A stretch of DNA of 64,000 nt from Aurantiochytrium sp. KH105 (taxonomy: Eukaryota; Sar; Bigyra; Thraustochytrida; Thraustochytriidae): NCBI GenBank assembly GCA_003116975.1, contig BGKB01000017.1:682001-746000 (forward strand), given 5' to 3'. The notes beneath the pieces were generated by a model, which saw only the letters and a program-made list of their open reading frames with translations, was not told where the DNA came from and did no database searches. Shown piece after piece: positions 59,970 through 64,000 of this stretch. Each line of letters opens with the position of its first letter. The first letter of the stretch is position 1. The translations under genes and the position numbers were made by a program.

Positions 59970-62900
59970 CCGGCGTCCAAAAGCCCGCCACGGCATTCAG
60001 CTTTCCGAAGAACAGATCCGCAAGCACGAGCTCGAAGTCAAATTCGCCGTTCTCCAGTCCCAGCTCGACGAAAAGCAGGCCAGACTCGAAAATTTTAACC
60101 GTCGCAACAAATCAATTCCTGCAAAGGAAAAGGACAAAATACTCAAAGCGCTGATCGAAGACGCGCGCAAAGCATCTGTAAAGAAAATTGAAACCCTTCG
60201 CGCTCTCGTCAATGAAAATCAACGACAGCTCACAGACAACAAAGTCGCACTCAGGCAGAATGAGGCAGCCGTGCAAGATCTCCTGTCTGCGCTTGAGACG
60301 ACAGGCAACGACAATATTAAATCGTTTTGCGCGCAAGAACGCCGCAAGCTCGAGGAGGCGATGCTACTCGAGGCAACACCTCTGGAGCTTACCCAAGCGA
60401 AAAACATCAAAGCTTCCAAACGAATGATACCACCTCCTGGTCTCGACAGTACCAATCATGATCCAGAAACAGCTACCGACGCACAAGAGAAAACGATCAA
60501 CGCGACAAAAGAGAAGAAGAAGGAGAAGAGGAAACAGATTAGGGACATGAAGAACACCGCGCCAGCGTCGTCGACGAGTAGAAGTCGTTCCACACTTCGG
60601 CAAGAGAGAAAGAGAGCTCTTATCCAAGAAAAGAGAGAACTTGCTCATAAACTGCAGACCCTTCGCGCAACCTGTGAAAGTATTCAAGGTGAGAAGGAGA
60701 CTCTGCGAAAAGACATGGAGGCGCTTGAAAAGTCGGTCAAGGTTCACCTGCGCAAAACGCGCAGAGAGCAGCAAAAGGAGGCCGAGCTGGCACGTGTAGA
60801 GGCCGACCTGCGCGCTGCCGCCGAAAAAGAGTCCGCAAAGGGAGCAGATCCCAGCGTTCAGATCAACTTTCTTCAGCGCGAGGTCGACACCCTTCGAGAA
60901 AGGTTCCGCTCCTGCGAGACGGAACTTGGGCGCGTCGAAAATGCCTTGCATCGTCGCGACACCTTGCTGCGTGAAACAAGGGGAAAACTGCAAGCCGCAA
61001 AACAAACGACATCGACTCGCGAGGGCAAGTTTGACGCCGCCATGAAAGATCGCAATGGCATTCTCGGCGATGTCATCGGTGAACTCGAGCATCAAACCGG
61101 GCTCATGTCGAACCTGCTGTGCCTCAAGGCCAAGCTCAAGGACAAGACCACACAGCAAAAGATTCTTCGCGACGAGACGCGCGCTCGCATTGACGAGCTC
61201 CGTGACGCCACCGAGCGACTTCGTCTCCTCGAAGCAGAAAAGGCGTTTTTAGACGAAAGTGTCGCACAGACCTCCTCGCAAGAAGAACTCGGGTCAGGCT
61301 CTCTCGCCACAAACAGTCAAAATGCAAAGGCGATTCCTGGAATCGAGGCGAACTCCTTGCTCGCGTCTTCTCCCATGGCATCGTGGTCGAAAGCCCCAGT
61401 TACAGTCCCCTCCAACGCGCGCACTAACTCCCGCGGGGTCGACTCTACCCCCGGAGCCGCCGATGTGCGCGTGCTCTTGTCCAGTGTTCGCTCTTTGCTG
61501 CTCGACTTTGCCGAGCTTGTTGACCCGAAGGTCAACGGGAAAGAACTTGTGAATGATTACATGATCCTTCGCCAAGACGTCGTCTTGCGCGGGCGAATCA
61601 TTTTGCTGTCTGAGAGAGTTCGCAAAGGAAGCGACGCTGCACATAAATTCTCGCGAGACATGAAGCAGCAGATCTTACAGCGACTTCAGACACAGCAATA
61701 TGCGTCCATGGAGCTTGAGCGCGCCATCCAGGAAAGCCAAGCCAACTTGGCCAAACATCGGCTGGTTCTCAACGACATGCGGACCCGTCTCGACGCTGCC
61801 GAAAAGAGTTCTTCCGATGCCGCCGAGACCAACCAAGTCCAGCGCAAGAGGGTGCAGCAAGAATATGTGGGCAGCGTGAATCCCACCATGCTCGTGCGAA
61901 CGCGAGAGCTCCTCCGAGCCGAACACGAGGCACAGCAAATTGCAATTTCTGCTCGCCTCAAGACTGCAGAACAGCTTCTCAAGGTACTCACCATGGAGCG
62001 TGAACACGAAGTTCTTACAACCTCGAAGCTCTCCGAGTTTACGACAGAGGCCGTCCTGGCGGCAGAGCGGGTCAGTTTGCAAGCTGCAAGCGCGCTTGCC
62101 GAATTCACTGGAATCTTGGCGTCCTTGCTCCAAGAACTTAGCCCGCGCGCAAGTCTGGCACACTTTCTTCAGACGTTGCGGCAAGAAAGTATACCGGCCA
62201 TTCTTGAAGCCTACGCGAGCGTCCAAAAACTGGAGGAACGCGTGTCTTCGCTTTCTCAGAGCATTCCTACAATCTTCGCAGACGCAAAGAACGATGCAGA
62301 GACTGCAAAGCAGGCGTTAAGCCAAGCTTTTGCAGAAAACCAGCGCAGCGCAGCACGATCCAAGGCCGCCTGGGTCCAGCTCGAAAAGGAGAGCGTCGCT
62401 CTCATTGAAAGTTACAAACAGCCCGACAGCAATCTCGTTCTTCACCAGCACGATGCGTTTTCGCGCGTACAAAAAAAATACCTTCAGGTGCGTGGTGAAG
62501 CTTTCACCTCGGGCCTGTTCCTGGCCGAGGGGCCGGGACAGAGCACGCCGGTATCTGTGGAAAAGATTCAAGACATCTGCGACCAAATTAGAGGGACCGT
62601 CGAGGTCGATCTCAAGGATGCGGCAGCCCTCGTCCAGACGCTGACGCAACCTGCGCAAGGCAAAATCAAGCCCTTTCTGCAAAACATTCGCGTCTCGTTG
62701 GTTCAGTGCGACCTCGTGGCTCATGATAGACCTAATCTCGGTCTGAAGCGCGCTCTCGACGATGCTGCGCAAGCGCAGGAGGCGTTACGCGAAATACAGG
62801 CTGAAAGCATCTCGAAGGACCCTCAAGATGAACTTTGCGCTCAATTGTCCAAGGAGCTCATAGACTTCAATTTGCAAATCACCAATCTCGAAACCCGGCT

Positions 62901-64000
62901 TGCTTATCCTGATCTCGAAGACGCTGAGCGGAACTCACGTCAAAGCGACCTCGACAACCTCATTCTCATGGCCAAGGCAACATCTGACCGAAAACTAGCA
63001 ATCGAACGGGCCCGAGCCGCGTGCACGTCAACGACGTCGAACACACACCCCCAAGACCAAGGCGAAGGAGGAGACACGCACACACAAGGATGTATTCTGT
63101 TCGCGCGGCGAAATGCAGCCCTGCTCAAGCTTGGCACGATCTACGTCAGCGGAGGACTTTCGCTTTCGGAAATTGTCGTTTCTATCCTGCTCGAGATGCC
63201 GCACTCTCACTTCGCAGCACTTTTGCGCACCAAAGAGCTACAGGCACTGCACGCGTGGGTAATGAAAGTCCGAGATGAGAGTCTGCCAGAGTTCAGTCGT
63301 ATGCTCGCCGACCTGCAGACTCATCTCTCCGCTCTCGATGGGCTTGAAGCTGAAGACATTTCCACAGAAAATCTGCAAGCCCTGCACGTGTCAGACAAAG
63401 ATCTCACACGTCTTGCGAGTGCAATGCACCTGACACGGGCTATCGTATCGATTGCCAGTGCCTGCGCAGGTCAACGTGACACCTTTTTCTCCGAGCTTGA
63501 ACTTGATTGGAGCAGCTCCGCAGAGCCCACGCTTGCATCAGATCCGCACTCCATCAGACAAACCTCCGCAGAGTCCTCATACGAGATGGACATTGTCAGA
63601 CAAGATCCGTACCCCGTCAACAAAGACATGGAATCCCCGAACGCCCTTCCAAAAGAAGACATCGAAAGACCTGAAGACGAAAAGGAGGTCGTGATGGGCT
63701 CCTTGGTCATGCAGTCCATCTTTGCAAAACTTGAAGGGAAGCCGGCTGTCGCGACCGGTGCGCTTCGGCATGAGAGATTCGAAGAAAGCGCAGGTCACCG
63801 GCAGAGACTTCGCGAGATTGAGCTCGTTCGAGCCGAGGTGGAGCTTTTGCAAGGAAAAAAGGCCGATTTGCAAGCTCAGTTGGAGCGCGCAAGCGCAGAA
63901 GAGCATTTGCTATCAAGAGAAGTGGTAGCGAGAGAGCGTGAGTTTGACGACCTCGACCAAGAAGACGTCATGCTCTTGCAACAGCTCATGACTGCCAAAG
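58894..64000 (+). CDS. Large coiled-coil protein with poly-Gln tracts, 3'-truncated by window edge
   Basis: The frame is open from ATG 58894 (A at -3, G at +4; in-frame stop at 58798) to the last base, at least 1,702 codons with no stop. The N-terminus is MATWDALPF followed by a Glu/Gln then poly-Gln run (about residues 10-45) coded by GAG/CAG repeats. A second run of nine Gln lies at about 349-357 (59938-59967). Most of the rest is heptad-like helix rich in Glu, Lys, Gln, Leu and Arg, for example KEKDKILKALIEDARKAS, LQREVDTLRERFRSCETEL and LRAEHEAQQIAISARLKTAE. It is broken by Ser/Pro/Thr-rich linkers (near 60540-60600, 61260-61450 and 63500-63700). No motor, kinase or membrane domain is visible. 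The composition suggests a cytoskeletal, centrosomal or flagellar scaffold, but no family was recognised. Confidence 0.85.

Overview
The window is nuclear DNA from a eukaryotic microbe. The evidence is GT-AG introns in a small SWIB gene, Kozak-like start contexts, AATAAA signals past stop codons, and eukaryote-type proteins (PH plus cyclic-nucleotide-binding AGC kinase, TMEM175 channel, CCNDBP1-like protein, a huge IPT/TIG and GCC2/GCC3 membrane protein). GC-rich coding DNA, few and short introns and the giant surface protein fit a stramenopile, most likely a thraustochytrid/labyrinthulomycete. That placement is inference from style, not from a phylogenetic marker.

Layout: (1) 1-1016 (+), 3' part of a TSTD2/TrhO-type rhodanese gene. 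(2) 1475-2983 (-), TMEM175-type potassium channel; an 82-bp tandem repeat lies in the convergent gap between these two. (3) 2984-6596, a long divergent spacer full of microsatellites and a homopurine block. (4) 6597-10202 (+), a PH + CNB + CNB + AGC kinase resembling PKG, with altered nucleotide-binding pockets. (5) 10203-13240, a convergent spacer with a 15-bp repeat, a hairpin cluster and an AT-rich island. (6) 13241-49984 (-), one uninterrupted reading frame of about 12,247 codons encoding a giant surface protein: signal anchor, two LamG-like domains, cadherin/CSPG-like region, about 66 IPT/TIG-like units, two blocks of another beta repeat each inserted inside a TIG unit, Cys-rich GCC2/GCC3-type repeats, about 11 membrane segments and a coiled-coil cytoplasmic tail. 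(7) 50869-52329 (+), a protein with repeated DIxGAxP and NPLxPxY motifs. (8) A 37-bp-stem hairpin at 52667-52769 between convergent genes. (9) 52912-54147 (-), CCNDBP1/GCIP-like protein. (10) 54148-57768, a second 3.6-kb divergent spacer. (11) 57769-58289 (+), a three-exon SWIB-domain protein. (12) 58894 to the window end (+), a large coiled-coil protein cut by the edge.

Orientation alternates +,-,+,-,+,-,+,+, so apart from the last pair every spacer is convergent or divergent. The genes do not form an obvious pathway. The standout is the giant intronless gene, which fills 57% of the window and probably makes a cell-surface adhesion or sensing protein. The most concrete molecular oddities are the missing phosphate-binding arginines in both CNB domains of the kinase, the nested repeat blocks inside TIG domains, and the near-perfect hairpin between two convergent transcription units.
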